From positions 1 to 16,741 of the forward strand of contig JALWLW010000063.1 of assembly GCA_027081065.1 (NCBI GenBank): a stretch of DNA of 16,741 nt, in the 5' to 3' direction. The notes below the pieces were generated by a model. The model saw only the letters and a list, made by a program, of their open reading frames with translations. It did not search any database and had not been told where the DNA came from. Shown in pieces: positions 1 through 6,179 of this stretch. The DNA comes from Campylobacteraceae bacterium (lineage in GTDB: Bacteria; Campylobacterota; Campylobacteria; Campylobacterales; Sulfurovaceae). A program made the translations under genes and the position numbers. The first letter of the stretch is position 1. Every line of letters starts with the position of its first letter.

Positions 1-605
1 CTGAATATGCAGCAGTGATAGAGATTGATATGTCTGAGATTAAAGAGCCAATTGTTGCTTGTCCAAATGACCCAGATGATGTTAAGACACTTAGTGAAGT
101 ACATGAAGCTGGACTTAGAACAGAGATCGATGAAGTGTTTATCGGTTCTTGTATGACTAACATTGGTCTTTTTAGAGCCAATGCAGAAGTATTAAGAGGA
201 GAGGGGGCTGTTGAGACAAAACTTTGGGTATGTCCTCCAACAAAAATGGATGAAAAAACACTTCAGGAAGAGGGGTATTACTCTGTATGGGGAATGGCTG
301 GTGCACGTATTGAGCCTCCAGGATGTTCTTTATGTATGGGTAACCAAGCATCAGTTAAGCAAAATGCATGGGTATTTTCTACAAGTACACGTAACTTTGA
401 CAACAGACTTGGAAAAGGTTCACAAGTTTACCTTGGTTCAGCAGAATTAGCAGCCGTAGTTGCCCTTAAAGGTAAATTACCAACAGTAGCTGAGTATCTT
501 GAAATTGTAAAAGATAAAATTAAGCCAGAGATGAGTGATGAGATTTATAAGTACCTGAACTTTAATAAAGTTTCTAAAGAAGAACTTGTTGCTATGGTTG
601 AGTAG
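1..605 (+). CDS. acnB: Aconitate hydratase B, C-terminal part (5' end outside window)
   Basis: Bifunctional aconitase/2-methylisocitrate dehydratase of the TCA cycle, cytosolic, with a [4Fe-4S] cluster. The reading frame is open from base 3, so the gene starts before the window; the GTG at 15 is an internal Val codon, not a start. About 200 C-terminal codons are visible. They carry the AcnB-type stretch [17 protein letters not shown], the first cluster cysteine in GSCMTNIG (about base 150), and the other two in [12 protein letters not shown] (about bases 324-335). All three cluster ligands are therefore present. The sequence matches AcnB rather than AcnA/IRP in this C-terminal region. It ends at TAG 603-605 and converges on the cytochrome gene. 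AcnB is the usual aconitase of Campylobacterota. Confidence 0.95.
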   Translation, partial: EYAAVIEIDMSEIKEPIVACPNDPDDVKTLSEVHEAGLRTEIDEVFIGSCMTNIGLFRANAEVLRGEGAVETKLWVCPPTKMDEKTLQEEGYYSVWGMAGARIEPPGCSLCMGNQASVKQNAWVFSTSTRNFDNRLGKGSQVYLGSAELAAVVALKGKLPTVAEYLEIVKDKIKPEMSDEIYKYLNFNKVSKEELVAMVE

Positions 606-615
606 TCTTTTGACT

Positions 616-671
616 GCTTAATCACTTTTAGACAGTGATTAAAGCAATTCCCATCTTTTTGACGGGAATTG
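616..671. terminator. Two tandem hairpins between convergent acnB and cytochrome c genes
   Basis: The first hairpin pairs GCTTAATCACT (616-626) with AGTGATTAAAGC (634-645), with one bulged A. The second pairs CAATTCCC (645-652) with GGGAATTG (664-671). They lie between two convergent stop codons, which suits transcription termination from both sides. Neither stem has a long clean U-run directly after it, so termination is inferred from position and structure. Confidence 0.55.
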
Positions 672-684
672 TAAAAAGTAGAGA

Positions 685-978
685 CTATTTCTTACCATGC
701 TTTTCAGCAAATGCTTTAATATCATCTTCTGACATTTTAGATGCTTGACTTTTCATAATCCCTTTCATTGGACCACCATAAGAACCATCTTTGTAACCTG
801 TTAATGCAGTTTTGATTTCTTCTGCTGTCATTTCTGTAATTACTTTTGCTTTACCCATAGCAGCTTTTTCAAAGTTTGCTCCATGGCAACCTTTACAACC
901 AGCTTCGTTAAACTCTGCTGATGCTGTTACTGAAAGTAGTCCTAGTGCTGCAATTGTGATTATGCTGTTTTTAATCAT
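685..978 (-). CDS. Small periplasmic monohaem cytochrome c (c553-like)
   Basis: A 97-residue class I c-type cytochrome, probably a soluble periplasmic electron carrier. Residues 1-21 form a Sec signal peptide ending ASA before Glu22. The haem-binding motif is CKGCH at 28-32. Methionines 71 and 75, in GGPMKGIM, are the candidates for the sixth iron ligand. The C-terminal helix is SEDDIKAFAEKHGKK. The pattern (GYKDGSYGG, then K.QA.K.SEDDIKA) resembles the c553 proteins of Campylobacter and relatives. The start ATG is preceded by GGAG nine bases or fewer upstream (TTACGGAGAATCAC). The gene is monocistronic as seen here, with its promoter probably inside the inverted-repeat region at 1005-1072. 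The redox partner is unknown; a terminal oxidase or cytochrome c peroxidase would be usual. Confidence 0.9.
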   Translation of the reverse strand: MIKNSIITIAALGLLSVTASAEFNEAGCKGCHGANFEKAAMGKAKVITEMTAEEIKTALTGYKDGSYGGPMKGIMKSQASKMSEDDIKAFAEKHGKK

Positions 979-1004
979 GTGATTCTCCGTAATTTTTTAA
1001 TTTT

Positions 1005-1072
1005 GGACTTGACCAGATTTAAAAGTTTTAAACATAAAATATTTTAAATTACTCTTAGATGTGGTCAAGTCC
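1005..1072. repeat. 11-bp perfect inverted repeat in divergent intergenic region
   Basis: GGACTTGACCA (1005-1015) is repeated in inverted orientation as TGGTCAAGTCC (1062-1072), with 46 bases between the arms. Each arm carries TTGACC pointing inward. The spacer is very AT-rich. It could be a paired operator, two face-to-face -35 elements, or the base of a long hairpin. The rest of the 268-base gap (979-1246) is AT-rich, with only weak promoter-like elements and no open frame of note. Confidence 0.75.
1041..1068 (-). promoter_or_regulatory. Candidate promoter of the cytochrome c gene
   Basis: On the minus strand TTGACC (1068 to 1063) is followed after 16 bases by TAAAAT (1046 to 1041), a good sigma-70-type pair. 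Transcription would begin near 1034, giving a leader of about 55 bases before the ATG at 978. The -35 lies inside the right arm of the inverted repeat, so a protein bound there would control it. Confidence 0.5.
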
Positions 1073-1179
1073 TTGATAAATAGTATAGCTTAATTGTGTA
1101 GAAATTATGAATAATTGTATATTTGAGAACAATATATGATAAAATATTTACAGAAAATCACATCTAAATAGCCTAAATA

Positions 1180-1208
1180 TGGATATTTTAGTCAGTATAA
1201 GGTATAAT
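1180..1208 (+). promoter_or_regulatory. Candidate promoter of the polyprenyl synthase-hemA operon
   Basis: A perfect TATAAT lies at 1203-1208, with a weak TGGATA at 1180-1185 in the -35 position (17-base spacer). The start would be near 1215, giving a leader of about 30 bases that contains the AAGGA ribosome-binding site at 1239-1243. Confidence 0.55.
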
Positions 1209-1246
1209 CTTTCCCATATCGAACAAAGAAATACTTTTAAGGATGA

Positions 1247-2146
1247 ATGGTGATAGATGCCGTTGAAAGAAAGATAGAACAGTACATAAGTGAACTAGGT
1301 GATAGACATGTTTCCCAACTTTATCGAGCATTACCTCATGGTAAAAGATTGCGTACAAAACTTATTTTGAAGATTGCTGGTTCTTCTTTAAAAGTAATCA
1401 AAACAGCTGCTACTGTTGAGATGATTCATGCTGCAAGTTTATTGCATGATGATGTTATTGATGATGCTAATACGCGAAGAGGAAAGGTATCGGTTAATGC
1501 TTCAGAGGGAAATAAAACAGCTATTATGATGGGAGACATACTTTACTCTAAAGCTTTTTTTGAATTAAATAGTATTTCTCCAGAGGTAGCAAAAGTTATT
1601 TCAAATGCTGTTATTTCACTTAGTTTAGGAGAATTAGCAGATGTTGAGCTTTCACGTAATTTTCATACTAATCGTGATGCTTATTTGAAAATGCTTTATC
1701 AAAAGACAGCCTCGTTGATGGAAGCATCAGCTGAATCAGCTGCTATTTTGGCAGGTAAGAATCGTCAAGCTTATCGTCAATATGGACATAATTTGGGATT
1801 AGCTTTTCAGATGATTGATGATATTTTAGACATTACAGAAGAGTCTACAACTTTAGGTAAACCAGCGCTTCATGATTTTGTAGAGGGGAAAGTTACTTTA
1901 CCTTATATCTATTTATATGAAAGTTTAGAAGAGGAAGATAGAGCATTTTTACGCTCTTTACATAAAAAACAGTTGAATGTTGATGAGTCAGCATGGATTA
2001 AATCAGCTATGAACAAGCATCGTATTGTGGAGAAAGCTTATATAGAAGCTAAGGTTTTAGTGGAAGAGGCTATTGAGTTGATGGAATCTTTAGGAGAAAA
2101 AGATTTGTCAGGCATTGCAAGAGCAATGATTGAGAGAAGTTTTTAA
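1247..2146 (+). CDS. ispB: Polyprenyl diphosphate synthase (trans-isoprenyl chain elongation)
   Basis: A 299-residue enzyme that condenses isopentenyl diphosphate onto allylic diphosphates, probably making the long prenyl tail for menaquinone. HGKRLRTKL (31-39) is the substrate-binding region. The first Asp-rich motif is DDVIDD at 68-73, and the second is DDILD at 191-195, followed by GKVTLPY (214-220). Both metal-binding motifs are intact. The length suits the long-chain family. The ribosome-binding site AAGGA (1239-1243) is only three bases from ATG 1247 but six from the in-frame GTG at 1250, so the true start may be the GTG; the difference is one residue. The stop overlaps the hemA start by one base (TAATG). 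The same pair of genes occurs in Helicobacter and Campylobacter. The product chain length cannot be read with certainty from sequence alone. Confidence 0.88.
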   Translation: MVIDAVERKIEQYISELGDRHVSQLYRALPHGKRLRTKLILKIAGSSLKVIKTAATVEMIHAASLLHDDVIDDANTRRGKVSVNASEGNKTAIMMGDILYSKAFFELNSISPEVAKVISNAVISLSLGELADVELSRNFHTNRDAYLKMLYQKTASLMEASAESAAILAGKNRQAYRQYGHNLGLAFQMIDDILDITEESTTLGKPALHDFVEGKVTLPYIYLYESLEEEDRAFLRSLHKKQLNVDESAWIKSAMNKHRIVEKAYIEAKVLVEEAIELMESLGEKDLSGIARAMIERSF

Positions 2147-3459
2147 TGTATTATCAAGTTCTCTCGTTTAATCATCATAATTGTGAACAATCTTTACGTG
2201 AGCAATTAGCTTTTACGAATGATGAGGAGAAAAGTAATTTTTTAAATGAACTTGTTGAGTTTCAGTTTATACATGAAGCTTATATTGTCTCGACCTGTAA
2301 TCGTGTTGAAATTGTCATTGCCACGAGTGATACTTTCTCTTCTTATCATACTATTTTAGGATTACTTAGTAAGAAAACAGATGTTGATTTTTATAAATTA
2401 AAATCAGCAGGAGGACGTTATGATGATGAAGAGGCTATTGTTCATATTTTTTCAGTCGTATCCTCTTTAGATTCATTGGTTATTGGAGAGTCTCAAATAA
2501 CAGGGCAGGTTAAAGAGGGATTTAAATTTTCACATGAAAATAAAACAGCTGGAACACGCTTAAACCGTGTACTTTCTCATGCTGTGAGATGTGCTGCTGA
2601 AGTTAGAAATGCTACTGAAATTTCTAAAAATCCGATTTCTATTGCTTCGGTGGCTGTAGCACAAGCTTATAAAATATATGGTGATAACATTACAGGTATG
2701 AGAGCCATTGTTATTGGTGCTGGAGATATGGGAGTAATTGCAGCGAAAAATCTTTTACGTTTAGGTTGTGATGTTCTTTTGCTTGGACGTGATTTAGAAA
2801 AGACACAAAAAGTAGCTGAGTCTTTAGGTGAAAATGTTAAGGCTGAAACAGTTGATAAGTTGGGGAAATATCTTAATCGTTATCGTTTACTTTTCTCAGC
2901 AACCTCATCAAAAGAGCCTATTATTGAATCAAGAATGATTGAAAATGCAAATTTAGATCGTGTTTGGTTTGACATGGCGATTCCTAGGGATATTGGAGAT
3001 ATAGCTTTAGAGAGTTTAAAACTTTTTAGAATTGATGACTTGAAGAGTATTTCTAATGAAAATTATGCTTTAAAGCAAGAACAAGCCATTAAAGCCAAAG
3101 AGATTGTATTTCGTGCTAAAGATGAATTTTACAGTTGGTTAAAAGCATTTTCAGTAGAACCTGTAATTCGAGATATGCGTTTACAAGTTAAAGCAGCAAT
3201 AGATAAAGAGCTTGAACGTGCAATTAGAAAAAAGTTTGTACCTGCAGAGTATAGAGAGAATATGTATAAGATGGCAGAACAGATGTTTAATCATTTTTTA
3301 CATGATGCTACACAGAATTTACGACAAAGCTCAACCGATACTGATGGTTCTAATAAGGTGGGAGCAATTACACATATTTTTGGAATTGATACCGAAGAGA
3401 TTAATCCAAGACGATATAAAAACAATGAACATCATACTACAGGATATAAGTCTGAGTAA
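2146..3459 (+). CDS. hemA: Glutamyl-tRNA reductase
   Basis: A 437-residue enzyme of the C5 pathway. It reduces glutamyl-tRNA(Glu) with NADPH to glutamate-1-semialdehyde, the first committed step of haem synthesis. The catalytic cysteine is Cys51 in STCNRVEI. The conserved stretch SSLDSLVIGESQITGQVK is at 106-123. The NADPH-binding Rossmann loop is GAGDMG at 191-196, after the helix-rich linker. The C-terminal dimerisation helices run from about 320, and the length is normal for the family. Translation is probably coupled to the upstream gene through the overlapping TAATG. In Helicobacter and Campylobacter proS follows hemA; here the next gene is convergent yqeY, 14 bases away, so the operon ends at hemA. 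The pathway's last enzyme, hemH, is also in this window at 11164. Confidence 0.96.
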   Translation: MYYQVLSFNHHNCEQSLREQLAFTNDEEKSNFLNELVEFQFIHEAYIVSTCNRVEIVIATSDTFSSYHTILGLLSKKTDVDFYKLKSAGGRYDDEEAIVHIFSVVSSLDSLVIGESQITGQVKEGFKFSHENKTAGTRLNRVLSHAVRCAAEVRNATEISKNPISIASVAVAQAYKIYGDNITGMRAIVIGAGDMGVIAAKNLLRLGCDVLLLGRDLEKTQKVAESLGENVKAETVDKLGKYLNRYRLLFSATSSKEPIIESRMIENANLDRVWFDMAIPRDIGDIALESLKLFRIDDLKSISNENYALKQEQAIKAKEIVFRAKDEFYSWLKAFSVEPVIRDMRLQVKAAIDKELERAIRKKFVPAEYRENMYKMAEQMFNHFLHDATQNLRQSSTDTDGSNKVGAITHIFGIDTEEINPRRYKNNEHHTTGYKSE

Positions 3460-3473
3460 GATGTCTTTATTTG

Positions 3474-3917
3474 TTAGTTTAAAAGGTTTTTAACACAAGC
3501 ATTAATGCGTCCACCATCTGCTTTTGAACCAATAGCTTTTTTTGCAGCTCCCATAACTTTACCCATCTCTTTCATTGAACTTGCCCCTGTTGAAGTAATA
3601 ATCTCTTTGATGATATTTTCTAATTCATCATCTGTCATAGGCTCTGGTAAGTATGATTTCACAATAAGAAGTTCAGCCTCTTCTTTTGCTACTAAATCAT
3701 CACGTCCTGCTTCTTTAAATTGTGCCATTGCATCTTCTCGTTGTTTGCAATACTTCATTAAAATGGCTTCCATATCAGTATCAGTTACTTCTCTTCTCTC
3801 ATCTACTTCTATCTGTTTTACTACAGCTTGAATATTTCTTAGTGTATCTCTTTTTGCAGTATCTTTAGCACGCATAGCATCTTTAATATCATTTTTTATT
3901 TGGGCATTTAAACTCAT
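3474..3917 (-). CDS. GatB/YqeY domain protein
   Basis: A 147-residue protein of the YqeY family, a helical domain also found as the tRNA-binding tail of the amidotransferase subunit GatB. Stand-alone members are widespread, but their role is not established. It begins with the family-typical SLNAQIKNDIKDAMRAKD and ends with a region (MKEMGKVMGAAKKAIGSKAD, then GRIN) typical of the GatB tail domain. The ATG at 3917 is chosen over the in-frame ATG at 3932 because GGAG lies nine bases before 3917, and this ribosome-binding site overlaps the upstream ATG itself. A TATAAT at 3954-3949 gives a leader of about 25 bases. It converges with hemA, with no clear terminator in the 14-base gap. Confidence 0.9.
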   Translation of the reverse strand: MSLNAQIKNDIKDAMRAKDTAKRDTLRNIQAVVKQIEVDERREVTDTDMEAILMKYCKQREDAMAQFKEAGRDDLVAKEEAELLIVKSYLPEPMTDDELENIIKEIITSTGASSMKEMGKVMGAAKKAIGSKADGGRINACVKNLLN

Positions 3918-3948
3918 ATAACTTTTCTCCATCTAATAATTTGGGAAG

Positions 3949-3961
3949 ATTATACTATAAT
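3949..3961. promoter_or_regulatory. Symmetric double -10 box driving yqeY leftward and the unknown gene rightward
   Basis: The 13 bases ATTATACTATAAT form a perfect inverted repeat around a central C. Read to the right, TATAAT is at 3956-3961; read to the left, TATAAT is at 3954-3949. Two polymerases could not sit here together, so the two genes should compete for initiation. Neither side has a convincing -35, as is common in Campylobacterota. The rightward start site would fall at about 3968, which is the ATG itself. Confidence 0.6.
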
Positions 3962-3967
3962 TGCATT

Positions 3968-4234
3968 ATGAGTAATATTACAATTGAAGATAAAACATTT
4001 GATTTACAAACTGTTCAAAATTTATATCCGGCTGTTTTAGTAAAGACTGGATATAAAGACGAAACCACTGAGATGAGTTTAGCTTGGATAGATATTGAAG
4101 CTAAAGGACGAGTAGAAGTTGTAGGCTATGGTTTATTTGTAGTGATATCAGATACCCAAAAGCATTCATTTATATATGAGAATAGAGAAGCATTGGATGA
4201 AGCGATTGGAAAATTAGCACTTCAATTAAAGTAA
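3968..4234 (+). CDS. Conserved-looking small protein of unknown function (88 residues)
   Basis: I do not recognise this family. The 88-residue product starts MSNITIEDKTFDLQTVQ and has no signal peptide, membrane segment or cysteine. It looks like a small mixed alpha/beta domain: a central strand-rich part (WIDIEAKGRVEVVGYGLFVV) and a C-terminal helix (NREALDEAIGKLALQLK). The frame is open upstream to a TTG at 3941, but the ATG at 3968 is preferred because the -10 box at 3956-3961 lies inside the longer version. No ribosome-binding site lies close enough to this ATG: the only purine-rich block, GGGAAG at 3943-3948, is 19 bases away and upstream of the expected RNA start. The mRNA may therefore be leaderless. 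Base composition and codon use look like those of its neighbours. Confidence 0.7.
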   Translation: MSNITIEDKTFDLQTVQNLYPAVLVKTGYKDETTEMSLAWIDIEAKGRVEVVGYGLFVVISDTQKHSFIYENREALDEAIGKLALQLK

Positions 4235-4278
4235 TTTTAAATTTTAATCTAAAGGGTGAATTCTAAGCTATTTTAGTC

Positions 4279-4284
4279 TATGAT
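4279..4284 (+). promoter_or_regulatory. Candidate -10 box of the TPR/GGDEF cluster
   Basis: TATGAT at 4279-4284 lies 24 bases before the chosen ATG at 4309, with the ribosome-binding site GGAG (4300-4303) between them. No clear -35 is visible. The call rests on spacing and a single -10 match. Confidence 0.35.
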
Positions 4285-4308
4285 GTGACTCTTAAATATG
4301 GAGCAATA

Positions 4309-4941
4309 ATGAGTACTTTTCAATTTTTACTTTTTTTAATTTCAGCTGTGATTTTTATTATGTTTTTTAAACAACTATTTTCAAGTTCTTACCCTAAACG
4401 GGGGATTGATTTTGAAGCAAAAAATGAAGATGAACAAATTGGTACAATTACCCAAAGCAATAAAACTTTTTCAGAACCTACCCCTCAAATTTCCCGAATT
4501 GTTCAACTGATGCAAATGGCAGATACGGCTATTGAAAAAGAGGATTATGTTGAAGCAGACAAGGCTTTAACATCAGCTAATATTATTGAACCTAATAATA
4601 AAGAACTTTTATTGCAACATGGTTTTGTTTTAGTAATGTTAGAACGTTTAGAAGAAGCAAAAGATGTTTATATTGAATTATTAAATATTGACGACAACGA
4701 AGATATGGCACATGGTGCATTGGCAAATATTTTACATAAATTAGGTGAAGATAAATTGGCGAAAGAGCATCATTTACGTGCTATTGAATTAGATGAGAAC
4801 TCTGTTCCACATCATTTTAATTATGCAAATACTCTATACGATTTAGGCGAAAAAGAAGAAGCATTAAAATATTATAAATCTGCTTTAGCACTTGATAATA
4901 CTTTAGAAGAAGCACATAAAATGGTTAAAGAACTCTCATAG
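4309..4941 (+). CDS. Membrane-anchored tetratricopeptide repeat protein
   Basis: A 210-residue protein. An N-terminal hydrophobic segment (about 3-20, FQFLLFLISAVIFIMFF) anchors it in the inner membrane. A low-complexity linker follows, then about four TPR units (roughly 64-96, 99-130, 132-164 and 166-198) with the usual A...G...A....A pattern, for example YANTLYDLGEKEEALKYYKSA. TPR arrays are protein-binding scaffolds; the partner cannot be told from sequence. The orientation, and so whether the TPRs face the cytoplasm or periplasm, is uncertain. The start at 4309 has GGAG five bases upstream, whereas an in-frame GTG at 4285 has none. Two bases separate its stop from the next gene, and the GGDEF gene follows, so it probably belongs to a signalling or envelope-related operon. 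Confidence 0.8.
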   Translation: MSTFQFLLFLISAVIFIMFFKQLFSSSYPKRGIDFEAKNEDEQIGTITQSNKTFSEPTPQISRIVQLMQMADTAIEKEDYVEADKALTSANIIEPNNKELLLQHGFVLVMLERLEEAKDVYIELLNIDDNEDMAHGALANILHKLGEDKLAKEHHLRAIELDENSVPHHFNYANTLYDLGEKEEALKYYKSALALDNTLEEAHKMVKELS

Positions 4942-4943
4942 AA

Positions 4944-5162
4944 ATGGCTAATTGTTTTGTAAAACAAGAAGCAACAGAAGAGATTATCTTAAATGTTGCT
5001 AGTTTTTGTGCTCAATGCTATAGTGAAATTATCAAAAATGAAACTATTTTTTATGATATGCAAAATTGTTGTTATCTTTGTGAATCTTGTCAGGAAGTTT
5101 TAGCAGAGAATTTAGATATAAATTGTGAACCAATTGATTCAAAAGGTCACTCTTTATTTTAA
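4944..5162 (+). CDS. Small cysteine-pair protein, possibly zinc-binding (unknown)
   Basis: A 72-residue protein of no family I can name. It has eight cysteines, including CAQC (22-25) and CYLCESC (43-49). The two CxxC pairs, 22/25 and 46/49, about 20 residues apart, are arranged like a zinc ribbon or a treble-clef metal site. Cys4, 42, 43 and 61 are extra. It has no signal peptide or membrane segment, so it is probably cytosolic. The start lies two bases after the stop of the TPR gene, without a clear ribosome-binding site, so translation is probably coupled. It sits between the TPR and GGDEF genes, and a role linked to them is possible but unproven. An iron-sulfur cluster instead of zinc cannot be excluded. 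Confidence 0.72.
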   Translation: MANCFVKQEATEEIILNVASFCAQCYSEIIKNETIFYDMQNCCYLCESCQEVLAENLDINCEPIDSKGHSLF

Positions 5163-5189
5163 TCAGAATTGTCTAGTAAGGGGGATATT

Positions 5190-6179
5190 ATGATGGATTT
5201 TCAAGTGAATTCCATTTTTATTGTAATTTTAATTGCATTTTTTTCTTTTCTTTATTTCTTATATAAAGTACGTTCATCTCAAATTATACAAAACTTTTTG
5301 AATTCTCATAATGATATTATGCTATTAAGTAGTGGAAATAATATTACTATGATTAATAAACAAGGGTTAAAAGTTCTAGGTTATGACTCTTTGAAATCTT
5401 TTAAAATGGCTCATGCTGATATATCAGACTTTTTTCTTAAGAATGATATTGATAATGAAGAGGATGATGAACGGAAAGGTCGAAGTCTTTATATTGATAA
5501 GTATACTTATGGAAAAAAATGGATTGATACTGTTGCCAAAAAAGAGCAGAAAATGGTTAAAGTTAAGATGTTTTCTAAAGAGGATATGTTTCACCACTAT
5601 TATCAAATTCAAATCTCTAAGTTAAGTGGTGTTAAGAAGTATAGTCTTTCATTTACAGATATTACAGAATTAGAATCTAAACGTTTAAGTGTTAAACATG
5701 ATGCTGAATATGACCCTTTGACCCAAGTTTATAATCGTGTAAAGATAAATAGTGTATTTGAAAGTATGTTTTTTAATGTCAAAAAGTATAATCATAGTTT
5801 AACGTTAATTCTTTTTGATATTGATCATTTTAAAAGAATTAATGATGAATATGGTCATAATACTGGTGATAGTGTATTAAAAGAGTTGGCAGCTTTAGTT
5901 AAAGGTTTATTACGAAGTAGTGATGTATTTGCTCGTTGGGGTGGAGAAGAATTTGTAATTTTGTTACAAGAGACTTCTTTAGAAAATGGTGGCATACTCG
6001 CATCTCGTCTACGTAAAGAGATTGAGCAGTTCCATTTTACAGGAGTTAAGAACATTACTTGTAGTTTTGGGGTTACTAAGCTTCGAGCTGGAGATACAGA
6101 GTCTCAATTTTTCGAAAGGGTTGATGAGGCTCTTTATGAAGCTAAAGAGACTGGAAGAAATCAAGTCATCTCAAAGTAA
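5190..6179 (+). CDS. Membrane-bound PAS-like/GGDEF diguanylate cyclase
   Basis: A 329-residue protein predicted to make cyclic di-GMP from two GTP. One membrane helix lies at about 9-27, followed by a PAS-like sensor region (about 33-162, ending in the linker SFTDITELES). The GGDEF domain runs from DPLTQVYNR (175-183) to the C-terminus. The catalytic signature GGEEF (251-255) is intact, as are DIDHFKRINDEYGH and the C-terminal ALYEAKETGRN. RSSD at 242-245, five residues before GGEEF, is the RxxD inhibitory site, so product feedback inhibition is expected. The start at 5190 has AAGGGGG at 5178-5184, five bases upstream; a longer frame from TTG 5169 would contain this site and is rejected. The ligand of the PAS-like region is unknown. 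Its 3' end overlaps convergent pdxA by 19 bp. Confidence 0.9.
   Translation: MMDFQVNSIFIVILIAFFSFLYFLYKVRSSQIIQNFLNSHNDIMLLSSGNNITMINKQGLKVLGYDSLKSFKMAHADISDFFLKNDIDNEEDDERKGRSLYIDKYTYGKKWIDTVAKKEQKMVKVKMFSKEDMFHHYYQIQISKLSGVKKYSLSFTDITELESKRLSVKHDAEYDPLTQVYNRVKINSVFESMFFNVKKYNHSLTLILFDIDHFKRINDEYGHNTGDSVLKELAALVKGLLRSSDVFARWGGEEFVILLQETSLENGGILASRLRKEIEQFHFTGVKNITCSFGVTKLRAGDTESQFFERVDEALYEAKETGRNQVISK

Noticed and set aside
211..450. 79-residue frame within acnB
   Set aside because: Out-of-frame shadow of acnB, which has intact cluster-binding motifs in the main frame.
1103..1116. AATTAT-GA-ATAATT palindrome upstream of the polyprenyl synthase
   Set aside because: Composed only of A and T apart from the centre, so it is expected by chance in this intergenic sequence, and it is not placed at a promoter element.
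3505..3831. 108-residue frame on the plus strand opposite yqeY
   Set aside because: It is the antisense shadow of a clear YqeY-family gene, with no ribosome-binding site and serine-rich random-looking sequence.
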